Made by a program: the position numbers and the translations under genes. This document shows, one piece after another, positions 48,430 through 59,209 of a stretch of 64,000 nucleotides of DNA. The stretch's first letter is position 1. Each line of letters starts with the position of its first letter. The notes below the pieces were generated by a model, which was not told the DNA's origin, ran no database searches, and saw nothing but the letters and a program-made list of their open reading frames with translations. The stretch comes from Euonymus europaeus (lineage: Eukaryota; Streptophyta; Magnoliopsida; Celastrales; Celastraceae): assembly GCA_963580455.1 (NCBI GenBank), contig OY756970.1, positions 20,646,001 to 20,710,000 on the forward strand. The letters run 5' to 3'.

Positions 48430-48682
48430 CTCCCTCCATTCCGATTTGATTGGCTCATTTGTTTTTTCACACAAATTAAGAAAAAATAATTATTATCGTT
48501 AAGATAATAAATTTAATTGATTTTCACACTACTACACTCACACTTTATTATTGTTAAAATTTAATGTCATTTTTAATAAAAATGTACAATAAATAATGAT
48601 AGATTGATAAACAAGTTATTTTTCATTTATTTTTAATAAGAAAATGTGTTATAATTTGACATAAATCAAAATAAAAATGTAG
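48430..48682. mobile_element. Stowaway-type MITE, TA target site
   Basis: The left end is CTCCCTCCATTCCGATTTGA after a TA dinucleotide (48428-48429). The right end is an imperfect inverse (TCAAAATAAAAATGTAG). The interior of about 250 bp is AT-rich and non-coding. CTCCCTCCxTxCC is the Stowaway/mariner terminal consensus. Confidence 0.6.
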
Positions 48683-48944
48683 TCTATGAAATAGGGACCG
48701 GTCAGGGAAGTACATGAAAGGGCTCTAGTTGTTATAATTCTGTTCGGCAGATGCCAATCGGGAGCTGATTACATAATAATATTAACAATAATAAAGAAAT
48801 AACTTGGGTGCAAAATTATGTTTCTAAAACCTGAGATCCATCAAGAAATCCAAGAAACTGGACCAGTCTAGTAATCGTGTCACCTTTTATTGGTCTTTTT
48901 TCACCAGTTAGTTTCGTGGACCAATCTCAGAGCCCAACGACTAA

Positions 48945-49212
48945 CGTATTGTTTGGGAAAGAGAAGGGGAGGAAAGAAAAATTTGAATGGAATAGAAAAT
49001 GAAAGAAAGTGGAGGGGAGGGGAGGTTAGTTTTACATGTTATTCTTTGGATACTCAAAAAGTAGGGGAACAAAAAATGAAAAAATATATTTTATTATTTA
49101 CCATGAAATATGCCCCCAATTTTATATCTTCTTCCCAAACACCCTACAATTAAGTTTTTACTAACTCATAATTTTCTTTCCCCTCCAAATCCCCTTTCCC
49201 AAACAATAGCTA
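48945..49212. mobile_element. MITE with TATTGTTTGGGAAAG termini
   Basis: The left end reads TATTGTTTGGGAAAGAGAAG and the right end, inverted, CTATTGTTTGGGAAAGGGGA. Both lead into purine-rich GGGGAGGAAAGAAAA-like subterminal DNA. The length of about 265 bp and lack of coding fit a Tourist- or hAT-type MITE. The target duplication is unclear (ctaa-like words on both sides), so the superfamily is uncertain. The open frame at 48890-49153 is a by-product of its purine-rich strand. Confidence 0.6.
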
Positions 49213-49855
49213 AAATGAGTAGCTGTCTAATAGATGAGGACCAAAGCTATACTAATTGACGGATCATGCGTAGTTTAATCTCGTGAGGTATAGATGGTCC
49301 ACGTTTCCTAAGAACAATTTATTACCCAATTATTGGAGATTGTGATAATTTGATAAAACGTCTTAGACGTGTCATGAGATCGACCAAGATATTTTCAGAT
49401 CCACTCCCAAGTAACTTCTAACCCAAAAAAGAAAAAGAAAAAAGGAAAAAAAAAGGTGAACTTAACTACATTCGTTGTCCGACAGATAACACTACTAATG
49501 TTGACTCACTATATTAAAAAAGATCCAGTTTAGGATTTCTAAATCCCGGTTACGAAAGTGTTAATGGGACTGGGAACATGTCGAATGTTTTCTTTGGCCA
49601 ACAAGACAAATTTCTAACAATCTGTATGTATTCCTGACTTGTAATAACTACTGGTTGCAAATGAAAGCACTAATCTAGAGGCCCAAGCAAATGTTGGGTC
49701 GGAATAGTGTTAGACCATTCAGATTTTTTTAATTCCAACAAAATTACATTTTTTTCATCAATTTAAAACTTTCTAAGTAGTAACATCATCCATTATTTAG
49801 TATAAATCTTATTCTAAATTTTTTAAATATTTATCTTTACAATCATTTTTTTTAT
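49213..49855. other. Intergenic DNA, nothing recognised
   Basis: AT-rich spacer with an A-rich tract near 49425-49455. No coding signal was seen. Confidence 0.5.
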
Positions 49856-49857
49856 TG

Positions 49858-50197
49858 GGATGGAGTTAGCTTGGTCTTTTGGGTGCCTGTGCATTGTTAT
49901 CGAAAGTGATTCGCTGGAGGTCATCCGCGTCCTCAACTCATCAACTGCACACTATCATCCATGCCGGGCTATTATATCTGCTATTGTCTCCTTTTCTGAG
50001 AGATTTACAAAATGTTCTTTTACTCATACCAGGAGATGTGCAAATGTGGCGGCACATGAACTTGCTGCTATAGCTAAGGCCTCTATTGAGGATCTGTTTC
50101 TTAGTGCGGAGTGTACTTCTCTAGCAGTGATGCCTTTTGATATAGCTGATAAACAATTCATTTAATGATATGGCCTTTTTCTCTCAAAAAAAGAGAA
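49858..50197 (+). pseudogene. 5'-truncated LINE 3' end: RNase H C-terminal half, 3' UTR and A-rich tail
   Basis: The open frame begins within the RNase H domain. It contains ELAWSFGCLCIVIESDSLEV, then FTHTRRCANVAAHELAAIAK, the conserved VxxESDSLxVI strand and the RxxNxxAHxLAxxA helix. It ends PFDIADKQFI and a stop. The next bases, TTAATGATATGGCCTTTTTC then TCTCAAAAAAAGAG, are a typical plant LINE 3' UTR and tail. About 100 codons are open without a stop, so this is the youngest of the LINE traces here. It lacks reverse transcriptase and is dead on arrival by 5' truncation. Confidence 0.75.
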
Positions 50198-50865
50198 AAG
50201 AATGTAGTTTCCAAATGCAGCAACCTAATAAAAAGAATGTTCTTGTTCCAATGCCTCGAGAAGTAGTTGATTTTGTGTATAGTTCAGAGGTAACACTAGT
50301 TGCAGGAGGTCCATGTCTCAGACAGCAAAGGAGTGTCCCTCCGTGCTTAAATTTAGGGATATATAGAAAGCTTTCTCGCACTTCTTAGCTGTCTTTGCCA
50401 ATGAAAAGATATCTGGTTTCCAGTTTTCTTCTTCAATCGCTCATGATTTAACATGGTTGTCACTTGTCGCTGTCCTTGTAAGTTGTATCATGTCCATTGC
50501 CTTGTACAAACAGATTTCTTACATCCCACATCAACCTGAGTTGTTAATTATTTTAGCAGAAAAAGAAAGGAGCATGGACTTGCTATTGATGGGCTTTAGT
50601 GCTGGGTCGTTAATTCAGTTCATTGCACATCAAATGGGCTTAACTCACAAGCTACTGTCCAAAAGGACCAATACCAATAGCCCAATTTAGCAATCTTTAT
50701 TAAAGGCCCAACTTATCCGGGCTCCTCAGCTCTTCTATTGCTGCATGGTTACCAATTTTTCCAAGAGGCCTAAACAGTTTGGGCTCCAATTAGCCAACAG
50801 AGCACAATTGGCCGGCCTGCATATGTTATACGAACCCCAACAAGGTTAGGAGGCTTCAAACAAAT
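50198..50865. other. Intergenic DNA, nothing recognised
   Basis: No domain-bearing frame. Short frames at 50170-50690 overlap on both strands and show no family features. Confidence 0.45.
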
Positions 50866-50867
50866 GA

Positions 50868-51175
50868 CTTTTTTTTTTTTTTTAAAGAATAATAACATTT
50901 CATTAAACAAACTCTCCAAAGAGAGATACAAGCCTTCGAACAAGGCAGAAAAAGCCTCCTGAAGAGGCAGCACTACTCACCCAAAGTGAGAACAACAACT
51001 CCCACACAGGGGAGATCAACACAGAGAAGAGTAAACAGTCAAAGAAAACTACAAAAAATAGTACTGCAGTCGAAAATACAAAGGAAACATCCTTAGAAAG
51101 CCTAAAAAGGCCAGATCTAGACATTGCTACCATATCATGGGTAATACACAATAAGATGGGCGCCAACAGCTGCAT
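50868..51175 (-). mobile_element. 5'-truncated LINE 3' tail with poly(A)
   Basis: On the minus strand the segment ends TCTCTTTGGAGAGTTTGTTT-AATGAAATG and then an A run (T run at 50869-50883 on the plus strand). That is the usual 3' UTR of plant L1-like LINEs. The preceding roughly 250 bp contains no intact ORF2 domain. The upper boundary is not sharp, and no target-site duplication was found. Confidence 0.5.
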
Positions 51176-51675
51176 CAGTCCGATAAGACCAGCCCAAAAC
51201 CAGATCTGAGAAAATGGAGGTCAGCTTTGCAATTTTCGCCATAAATACATATGATCTGCAGAGATCCATGAGAATTTCGTCTCCAATTTATTGAAAACAG
51301 TAAAAGGAAAGGAAAAAGGAGTGAAGATGGAGGTGGAGGTGGGGGTGGGGCTGGGGGAAAAGGACTACAATTTTTTGCTCCAATTTTAGTTATAATTCAC
51401 CTCAAGATTAAATTATGTTAAATCATGTTTTAAAATGTGTTATTGAGTATTTTGGTATTCTTAATGTTAGTAGTATATAGTAAATTTTGAAGAACAATAA
51501 TAATATTCCAAACCATAAAACTTAAATCCAACCCTAAAATGTAATAGTGTGATATTCGTGGTACGTATCTTAATCTCTCCAAGGCATGCAACTAAGGCGG
51601 TAAAATTTGGATGGAGAATCAGTTACCAGTGTTGAAAAAAATCCCATATAATACAAATTAACATTATAAATTGGA
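51176..51675. other. Intergenic DNA with a G-rich stretch
   Basis: A GGTGGAGGTGGGGGTGGGGC run is near 51331-51352; otherwise AT-rich and non-coding. Confidence 0.5.
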
Positions 51676-51677
51676 TA

Positions 51678-51942
51678 CTCCTTTCGTCCCATTTTAATTG
51701 TCCCCTTCACTTTTTCACACAGTTTAAGAAAATATTTAATTTCCTTTCAATTTGACGTTTATACCCCTATTTATAATGACAAATACTTTGACACTTTAAT
51801 TAATGCGCAGGTTATTGAGTTTTTCAAGTTAAGGGTAAATAAGAAAAAAATGAGAAAAAATAGCTTTCATTAATTGAAATGGACATGTATTTTGGGACAT
51901 CCCAAAAAGGAATAAGTGACAATTAAAATGGGACGGAGAGAG
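51678..51942. mobile_element. Stowaway MITE with well-preserved termini, TA target site
   Basis: The left end CTCCTTTCGTCCCATTTTAA and the right end, inverted, CTCTCTCCGTCCCATTTTAA agree at most positions. Similarity extends through TTGTC for about 26 bases. TA flanks both ends (51676-51677 and 51943-51944). It is 265 bp and non-coding. This is the best-preserved of the Stowaway-type copies in the window. Confidence 0.85.
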
Positions 51943-51966
51943 TATCTAATTATTACCAATCTCCAC

Positions 51967-52099
51967 ATCCATATAGAGTAAATTACCAGGAACATTAATT
52001 AATTCCCTAATGTAATTAATTTAAAATCAACCATCCATATATGAGTAAATTACCAGGAACATTAATTAATTCCCTAATGTAATTAATTTAAAATCAACC
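51967..52099. repeat. Tandem duplication of a 67-bp unit
   Basis: The unit from tccatata through agtaaattaccaggaacatt to atttaaaatcaacc occurs twice in succession (about 51967-52032 and 52033-52099) with only a few differences in its first bases. It ends just 27 bases before the HD-Zip stop codon, so it lies in the 3' UTR of that gene. Confidence 0.9.
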
Positions 52100-52125
52100 G
52101 CTCTTAATTGCCCAACCCTGACTAA

Positions 52126-54178
52126 TTAACAAGCCGCATAAGATTGTCGCGAAGGGAGGGTTGGTGCACGCAGTTTAGACGACAAGGTGGCCGCAATTGT
52201 AGGGGTCGTGGCGCCGGTTGTAATAATCGCGGTGGGGCCCTTGTCCGGCGCAGTGGATGTCACGCGCTCGCAGCGAGGGCACATCGTGAGTGTGGATGCC
52301 GGTAGTGGCTCGTGACTGTGGGGTGACATCACTGTAGGTGGGGCAACCTTCATGGCCCTCAGCTCCTCCACCTCCCTTTGTAGCCTCCGATTCTGCTCCG
52401 TCAGCGACCCGAACCATCTCTTCAAGTACTCGCACTCCATCTCTGTCTGCTTCAACTTGCTCCTGTTAATTTGTTACATTCACATTTAACAAACAAAATT
52501 ACTGTTAGTTTTGACACAAACATTGAACAATTACGAGCCCAAAAGGTACAATTAATAAGACATAAGCACGGTTGGAGTCCAAACAATAATGAGTCAAACT
52601 AGTACTTATTAGCTAGGTAGAGTGTAGTGATCATGATATGACTGGCACACGAGGCCGAAGAAACACATGCATATTATCTTATATGTAATTAATCTTATAC
52701 TTTTAATTAATTTGTGACATAATTTGGATCCATGCCTAGAATGATTGATCTCACACACTATTTCGTTTATATACAAAGACATATATATATATATATATAT
52801 AAATATAAAATTTTAATTCTTAATAACTTTTGTTGCTCCTGCTCGTCCTTTAAAAAAAACTAAAAGATATGCAAATTATACGTATAAACTTTTTTAGTTC
52901 ATTTCCCTCCTTAGCGCAAACACAAAGAAGTGGTGAATTTCAAGAAATTATAGGGTTTACCGGTTTTGGAATTACAGGAAAGCTCGAAGGAATCCAAAGG
53001 AAATTTACATTAAAATAAAATCAGCCAAAAACAATTCAAGGATCGCATGTATAAGGCAACTTAATATCCAATAAATTAATTTCTTGATCCCTTCGAAGAC
53101 TTTGAATAATTACTCACACAAAAAATCCTTATTAATTCATTGAATTTTATGTCAATTTTATACTTAATAAAGTCTATAGTTAATGGAAAATATGATACAA
53201 TTGCTACATTGACATTACTCGCATCCACGGAAGTCTTGATTTATATGCAGACAAAGTAATGTTGACCTAGAACTCTACACAAAAGGAACCACGGTGATCA
53301 CCAATGGCTGTCATGACTTTCAGGCAAGGTTGACCAGAATGCAACCCCTAATTCAACATAAAATTATATGTAACATAGACAAAGAATATAAGATATAAGG
53401 GGTCGTAGAATCAGATTCGGATCATATCATATGCTCTGTCTTATTCTGTCAACTCCATTCTCTATCTACACAAGCACTACAATCTAAAATACCAAATAAT
53501 CAAATATCATCAAATACGCATATATGTTAAAGGTACAGTACCGTACCTGGCTCTACGGTTTTGAAACCAGACCTCCACTTGCCTTTGCTTCAGTTTCAAC
53601 TGCAAAGCTAACGCTTCCTTTTGTCTCTACAAACACACACACACGCCAGACAAAGGCAAATTTAGCGTCAAAAAGTAGTACACGTGGCAAAATATAATCT
53701 ATAGGGGGGGGGGAGGGGAGGGAGGAGTCATTAATTACAGGGTTTAAGGTGTGGTTGTGTCTGAAACTTTCTTCTAAGAGGCGAGACTGTTCCTTTGTGA
53801 GACGGAGCTTCTTGCGAGGATGGACACCTCCTCCGTTAACGCTGCTGCTTTCCTCCTCGTCTTCCATTCCTGCCGTGATCCATTCCTCTTCTCCTCCACC
53901 TGATGGTACTAGGTTTATGTCCAAATCCCTCGCTAATACAAAAAATAATTATATGCATCATTAAATTAAATTCACAGATAATGAAATAATACCCACCTAA
54001 TTAATCTTATCAATAAGATGACCTAAAAAGGTGGAAAATCCGCATGCAATTAATCGAAAAAAGTACACAAAAACCAAAACCAATAGGCTAATATGTACTT
54101 ACCAGATGAAGAAAGGGGAGGAGAAGAAGAGAAGCCAGGCATGGACATGGTCAATTCCAAGCTTGAAGAGGTTGCCAT
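52126..54178 (-). CDS. HD-Zip class II transcription factor, ATHB17/18 type, 228 aa, four exons
   Basis: The product is a homeodomain-leucine zipper factor that binds CAAT(C/G)ATTG-type sites as a dimer. It usually represses transcription. Exons are 54178-54103, 53932-53739, 53626-53547 and 52462-52126; phases match and total 229 codons with the stop. The N-terminus [20 protein letters not shown] holds LELTM, an LxLxL-like repression motif in the position of LDLTI in ATHB17. The homeodomain spans about residues 64-118 ([19 protein letters not shown], then [12 protein letters not shown]). The zipper spans about 120-151 with Leu/Met heptads. CPRCE at 178-182 is the redox-sensitive CPSCE-type motif of class II proteins. 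The C-terminus is Thr/Ala-rich and shorter in homology. The family's members act in shade and stress responses. Intron positions inside the homeodomain are those of the class. Confidence 0.94.
53704..53727 (+). other. G-run with G-quadruplex potential in intron 2 of the HD-Zip gene
   Basis: Ten consecutive G are followed by GGGG and GGG runs separated by single A. This satisfies the simple G3+N1-7 pattern on the plus strand. It lies 12 bases beyond the intron's 5' splice site on the transcribed side, so the pre-mRNA carries the C-rich complement. Confidence 0.6.
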
Positions 54179-55150
54179 TAGAATTTGCACAAAGAAGACT
54201 AGTTATATATCAAAAAGATAGAATTTTTGGTAGAGGAAGTGATAGATTAGTAAAGAACATAAACAAACGGAAGGGGAGAGAGAGAGCGAGCGAGCCAGAG
54301 ATAGGGGGGGTTATAAAAAAGAGTGAGACACAAAGGTCAAATAAATAGAGGAAAAATGGGGAATTGGGGGTTTTGTTTGCTTGTTTAGACTTTTAGGGTT
54401 TCTGACAATGGTCGTCAAGTCAAATGGGCTGACCCCATCGGATCAAAGACGCGTGTCGGTTGATGAACATATGGTTTCATTATGGAGAGGAGAATCAACC
54501 GGCAGGTTTTCTGTTTGGGTGAGTCAGGTTGAGGGTTCAAAGGTCAGCCGCTGACATGATTGAGCCCCTAGACTGGAGAATTTTGATTTGATCTAGACCG
54601 TCGGTATTGGGATCCACATAGAAATGGATTATGGGGTGGGGAACATGGGAATATCTGTCTTGTTGAAGTTTCACAAATTCAATGTATGTATGGTTACTTT
54701 ATGGATTATTAGGAATTGTAATGCGGTTTTAACCCACTAGCAGGTGCAGAAAGGAACGTAACGCCAGTTTAGTAAAGAAGAATCACTTTTTTTGGGAACA
54801 AAAGTCATTCATTGATATTGCATGTATACATGTATGTATATTGTGTGCAATCATCAATGCTGTCCTTGACCAGTTTCAATGAATTGCCTAATCACAAAAA
54901 TGGAATTTAATTATTTAAAGACTACGCAGTTAATCTCCAGTTCAATTTTTGAACCTCCCAACCTCTTTTAATTGCGGCTTTTAAGTTTTAACTCATAAAT
55001 TATATTATAGAAAAATGATCACGTGTGTTTTTAGAAGAACGAAAAATATGTGTATCGAACTTAAATTAAAGAATTGGATGAGAAAGGGTCATCACACATG
55101 GTCTGATGAACCCATCTCTATATGTTGTCCTATATTATGGTCAAAGAATG
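54179..55150. other. Upstream region of the HD-Zip gene and intergenic DNA
   Basis: The leader side is GA-rich on the plus strand (54265-54300) with a G run at 54304-54310. No TATA box is certain. The rest is spacer without coding signal. Confidence 0.45.
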
Positions 55151-55159
55151 AATGGAACC

Positions 55160-55470
55160 AGCAGGCGATAGCCTCGTTGGTTATATCTCAATGATTAATA
55201 CGGGTTATTGATTTTTGCTCGAGGTCAGACATTTGAACCAACGATAAGAATTTTCCTTGGAATTTATTTTTGGGTTTCGTGGGGCAAGAATAGATGGCAT
55301 AGTCCTTATTCTTAAGAGGGATTAAGAATGACATTCGCGCATTGAACTTCGGCCTAAGGCTAAATTAGTGGCCTGTTGTAAGCATGGGATGGTTGTCCCA
55401 AATTTTAATCCCGTCCGTATATCACAAAGAGATGCGCTGCACTGAGATGTTTTCGAACTAAAAAAAAAAA
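55160..55470 (+). mobile_element. Possible tRNA-derived SINE with poly(A) tail
   Basis: TAGCCTCGTTGG at about 55171 resembles an A box, and CATTTGAACCA at about 55229 resembles a degenerate B box. The segment ends in an A run (55459-55472). Its flanks contain AGAATGAA at about 55145 and again at about 55484, a weak candidate target duplication. It shares no obvious sequence with the other SINEs here. The call depends on box similarity only. Confidence 0.45.
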
Positions 55471-55930
55471 AGAAAGGTCTGAGAATGAAGAGAGGAAGAA
55501 AAGAATAGTCTTTACATCAGTGAACTGATGTAAAATCTATCTTTTGACCAGGAAACTGAAACATTAATGTAAATACGTATTTGGGTCAATTCAATATTCT
55601 TATTCAAGGGATTGGTTTCAGACATATTTGTTTCAATCTAACTTTGAATAATTTTGGGTTAGAAGTTGAAGTGCTTGTCCTAAAAACTTTGGCCAGCAGG
55701 AGGAACAAATAATAGAACTTGTGCACAAAGCCAACAGCCATTGAATGGGCATAGCCCAAATTATGCTTATCGGTGGTACCTATCTTCCAAAGATTAGGTT
55801 GTTGACTCTATATATTGTGGAATCTTCTACTTTGTTGTACCAATATTCAAATTAAGGAGTCATATGATGCATGCTCCATGGTCACGAGACTTATGATCAA
55901 TTGGTCCAATGAAAGCATTAGTCAATTTAG

Positions 55931-56139
55931 GGCATATGGCTGAGCGGTACCCACCTTGTCAAAACCCTTAACGGGGGAAGTGGAGGTTGTGAGTTTGAAC
56001 CCTCGTAGAGGCATTCGACCACTTCTGAAGCGGCAGGTGGTCCCTACCGTAAGGCTGCACATCCTGCGACTTACATCTGTCAGTGACTCCCAGGGCAGGG
56101 AACTGGCAGACGGGTTTCGGTTTCTCGACCCCAAACCGA
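55931..56139 (+). mobile_element. tRNA-derived SINE, copy 2 (same family as 2859-3074)
   Basis: Starts GGCATATGGCTGAGCGGT (A box) with a B box GAGTTTGAACC. It ends in the same 3' inverted repeat CGGTTT...AAACCG. It is in opposite orientation to copy 1 and about 97 percent identical by eye. The 5' end is about seven bases shorter than copy 1. No clear target-site duplication is visible (only aattta on both sides). Confidence 0.85.
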
Positions 56140-59100
56140 ATTTATACATTTTTTCCTGCAACATTATGGGAGTGGGAAACCAAATGTAAAGATACATTTA
56201 ATAGATTTAGCATTCCACTTTGTGGTACGACACAGTATCGATAGTAATCACGACTAAATTTAATAGGAATAGGGTCATACATTATATGTATTGACTTTGG
56301 ATACAAATAGAACAAGATTTGACCAACAAACACACGGATAATATCTAAATAACAAATGATCATTTATTCGTTGCATCAAGGGGTGGTGAATGAGACTATT
56401 CAAGGGGTGGGGATGTGGTTGTGTCGTCCAATCATAGGCTCCAGCAGTTTCTTTACATTTTCCTTACACTTAATTCCAAATTCCAATCCCACTATCACCA
56501 TGTGAACATTGCGACAGCAAAATCATTTTTGATTTTGTTCAAAAGCATCCATAATCGTGCAATTTTAATGGAAAGGTATGATGTATAAGATTGTGTGTTT
56601 TTATTGATAAGTTTATATTTAGAGACGTGTTTTGTTAATGTAATTGTATTGAAATATGTGTTTTAGATATATGAATGAGTATGTGACTTTACTTTTTATA
56701 AATGATGTGGGACCAAATATTAATTTTGGTGTATTTTTGTTGGAAAATGAATGAAAGAATGGAAGAGTATATGCTTGATTTTTATTTAGAATGAAAAATG
56801 TATATAAATTTATGTTTTTGCTGATATGACTGTATTAAGAGACGTGTTTTTACTGATGTGAATGAATATGTAACTTGACTTTTTATGTAATAGAGGTGAG
56901 ATTGACCCCCAATTTGTAATTTTGATGGGTCAACAATTTTTTGAAATTGTGGTTGCTCTAAGTTTTGTGTTTGTACCATTTTGGCAAAGTGGTAGTTAAT
57001 TTTGAAGTTTAGAGGTTTAGAAGAGGGAAAAATAAAATTTGAGGCAAAAATTGGAAATATTATATAGTGTCTGTACGTACGTCTGAATGTCTACTGCAGA
57101 TTGGAGACTTTATCAAATTAAAAATTAGAGTTGTAGTAAAGATATAATTTGGATATTAAAGTTGTAGTGAATCATTGTCTATCTAACTTTACAATAAATA
57201 AATAAAAAAACTTTACTTCTAAACTAGTGTCTACAAAGTAAATAGCATTTGAAAGAGAGGAACCCCACAGCAATATTAATGATCACCGACAAACAAGAGT
57301 AATGTACCGACATATATATGATTCTGTACATTTTGAACTAATATATGTATCGGTGTCACTCCTTCCAACTAACATGTCTCCTCCGACACTTTGCCACATT
57401 TTATTGTAACTATTAGAATGTATGATTGAATGAACAAAATTGCTCGCAACTAATAATAGATAATTAAATTATATGTTATATATTTAATATGGTATTAGAG
57501 GTATTTTGGGTAAATGTTTCCGCTATAAAATTCAGCCCCAGCCCATATCAAAGTGATATTATTCATTCTAAGTCGCAGATCCACCTAGATTTGGTAGCTT
57601 CGGTTGTCTTCAAACTACTTAGGCCCATGAAATGCTGTCATTCATATGAGAAGAGTTAAACTTTTATTTATGTATCAGTTGAAAGGGACTCTTATATGTC
57701 TCGACAATTCTTGAACCCAATCTCTAGTTTTTCTCGCCCTTTCTTCTTCTAAGGTTGTTCGTTATTTTGGGTTTAATGCCGCTTGCTTTTTTGATAGCAC
57801 TTGTCTTTGTAGCTATTGTATTCCTCCAGTGACATTAATAAAATTATCGAGATATCATCATCTTTTATCAAAAACATAAAATAAAAAATGTCTCGACAAT
57901 TCTTCTCATTTTTCCACCATCCGTGTCAAAATGGGGAGGATGGTGTTGGCAATGACGTGAACTCTCAAACATGTCATTTATAGCCACTTTTATCTCGTAT
58001 TGCTACTTAGTCGTAAGAAAATCACAGCTTCTGTCGGAGATAGATTTGATTGAGATGGTGGTGGAGATGTTGTACAAGAACATCATTTGATTTTTCCTGC
58101 ATGAACTCCTGATATGATTGGAATTTATATATCCACCAAACATTATCTTCATCACTAAAGCCAATAAGGGAAATATCCCAACTCAGTGGCCTACAATGAC
58201 GTGGATTTAAAGTTGAATTTCCTATTGAGATTATGAGAGATATATACATGCGAACATGTAATACAATTGCAGAGTTATAGACATGCAATTTATATATTAT
58301 AAATTCAATTTTTGAAAACAATTCTTTCACATATTACTTACTGGGTGAAATTTGCGGTGTGTTTTCGATCGTGAATCCCACTCATTACGGGAGTATCGTG
58401 CACGGGAGGGAGTATGTTTACCTTATGAGAGAGACATATATTCTATTTAATCCATGGCCATGCGAACAAACCATCTACTTCCACTGCTTGTTAAGGCTCA
58501 AGGTATAAGTTTATTCAGAGTCTACACAATACAAGCAAATCCTTGATTAATTAATGCTTCCTGAAATATTTATATGAATTTTTAAGTTGTCTCTCTTCTC
58601 TCGCAGTTTCTAACTTTCTACTTTGGGAGGGGAGGGGAGAGGAGGGAGAGGGAAATTTCAATGCAAAAGCGTGGCTACGTGGGCCCAACCTGGATGATTA
58701 GGTTTATGGACAGACCAAGAAACCCCTCACACTGTGATGATTGGGTAGGGAACCGAACTGGGTCCCATTTGTCTACTTGTCTTCCCTTTCAAACTGCTGT
58801 TTGGTCCTGGTGTAGTTCATCAATGACTTTGAAGATTACCATGCCATGTAATCTCAGTGGATGGCATGTGGGGTCCATTACTACCCCCAATACTTTCTTT
58901 GTCTATTACTGTATTTTGATTTTGATGGAGATTTTGGCTGAGGAGTTTTTAATCCAAACAATCAGACATTTCTTTCATCTCTTTTTTATTTTATTTTATC
59001 AGCATATATTCTTCACGAGGGGTAAAGAGAGTTTCAACTTTCAATTTCACTATTGTAATATATGCTTTGCCGACCTTACTACATTTCTTCAAATGATGCA

Positions 59101-59205
59101 ACTAAGATCATTATCTTACTTTACTCCATAAAGTCCATAGGATTGTTGTAATGCATGCATGCATGCAAGATCATTTATTCATGCACTAATCGAATCTCTT
59201 AAACA
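56140..59205. other. Intergenic DNA with unclassified repeats
   Basis: Between about 56580 and 56960 an AT-rich segment contains two related stretches sharing agagacgtgtttt and atgaatatgta/atgagtatgtg words. It ends aattgtggttgctc, which looks like a MITE terminus, but no partner was found. A LINE-tail-like phrase (attaataaaattatcgagat) is at about 57834. A G-rich run is at 58625-58650. The 156-codon frame at 58661-59131 resembles nothing known. Confidence 0.45.
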
Positions 59206-59209
59206 ATTA

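Noticed and set aside
48890..49153. 87-codon plus-strand frame
   Set aside because: Produced by the purine-rich subterminal sequence of a MITE.
58022..58330. 102-codon minus-strand frame
   Set aside because: Composition is protein-like near its end (SLIGFSDEDNVWWIYKFQSY), but I recognise no family and see no gene context.
58661..59131. 156-codon plus-strand frame
   Set aside because: Long for chance, but no domain, promoter or splice context was recognised and the second half is low-complexity hydrophobic translation of T-rich DNA; kept only as an intergenic note.
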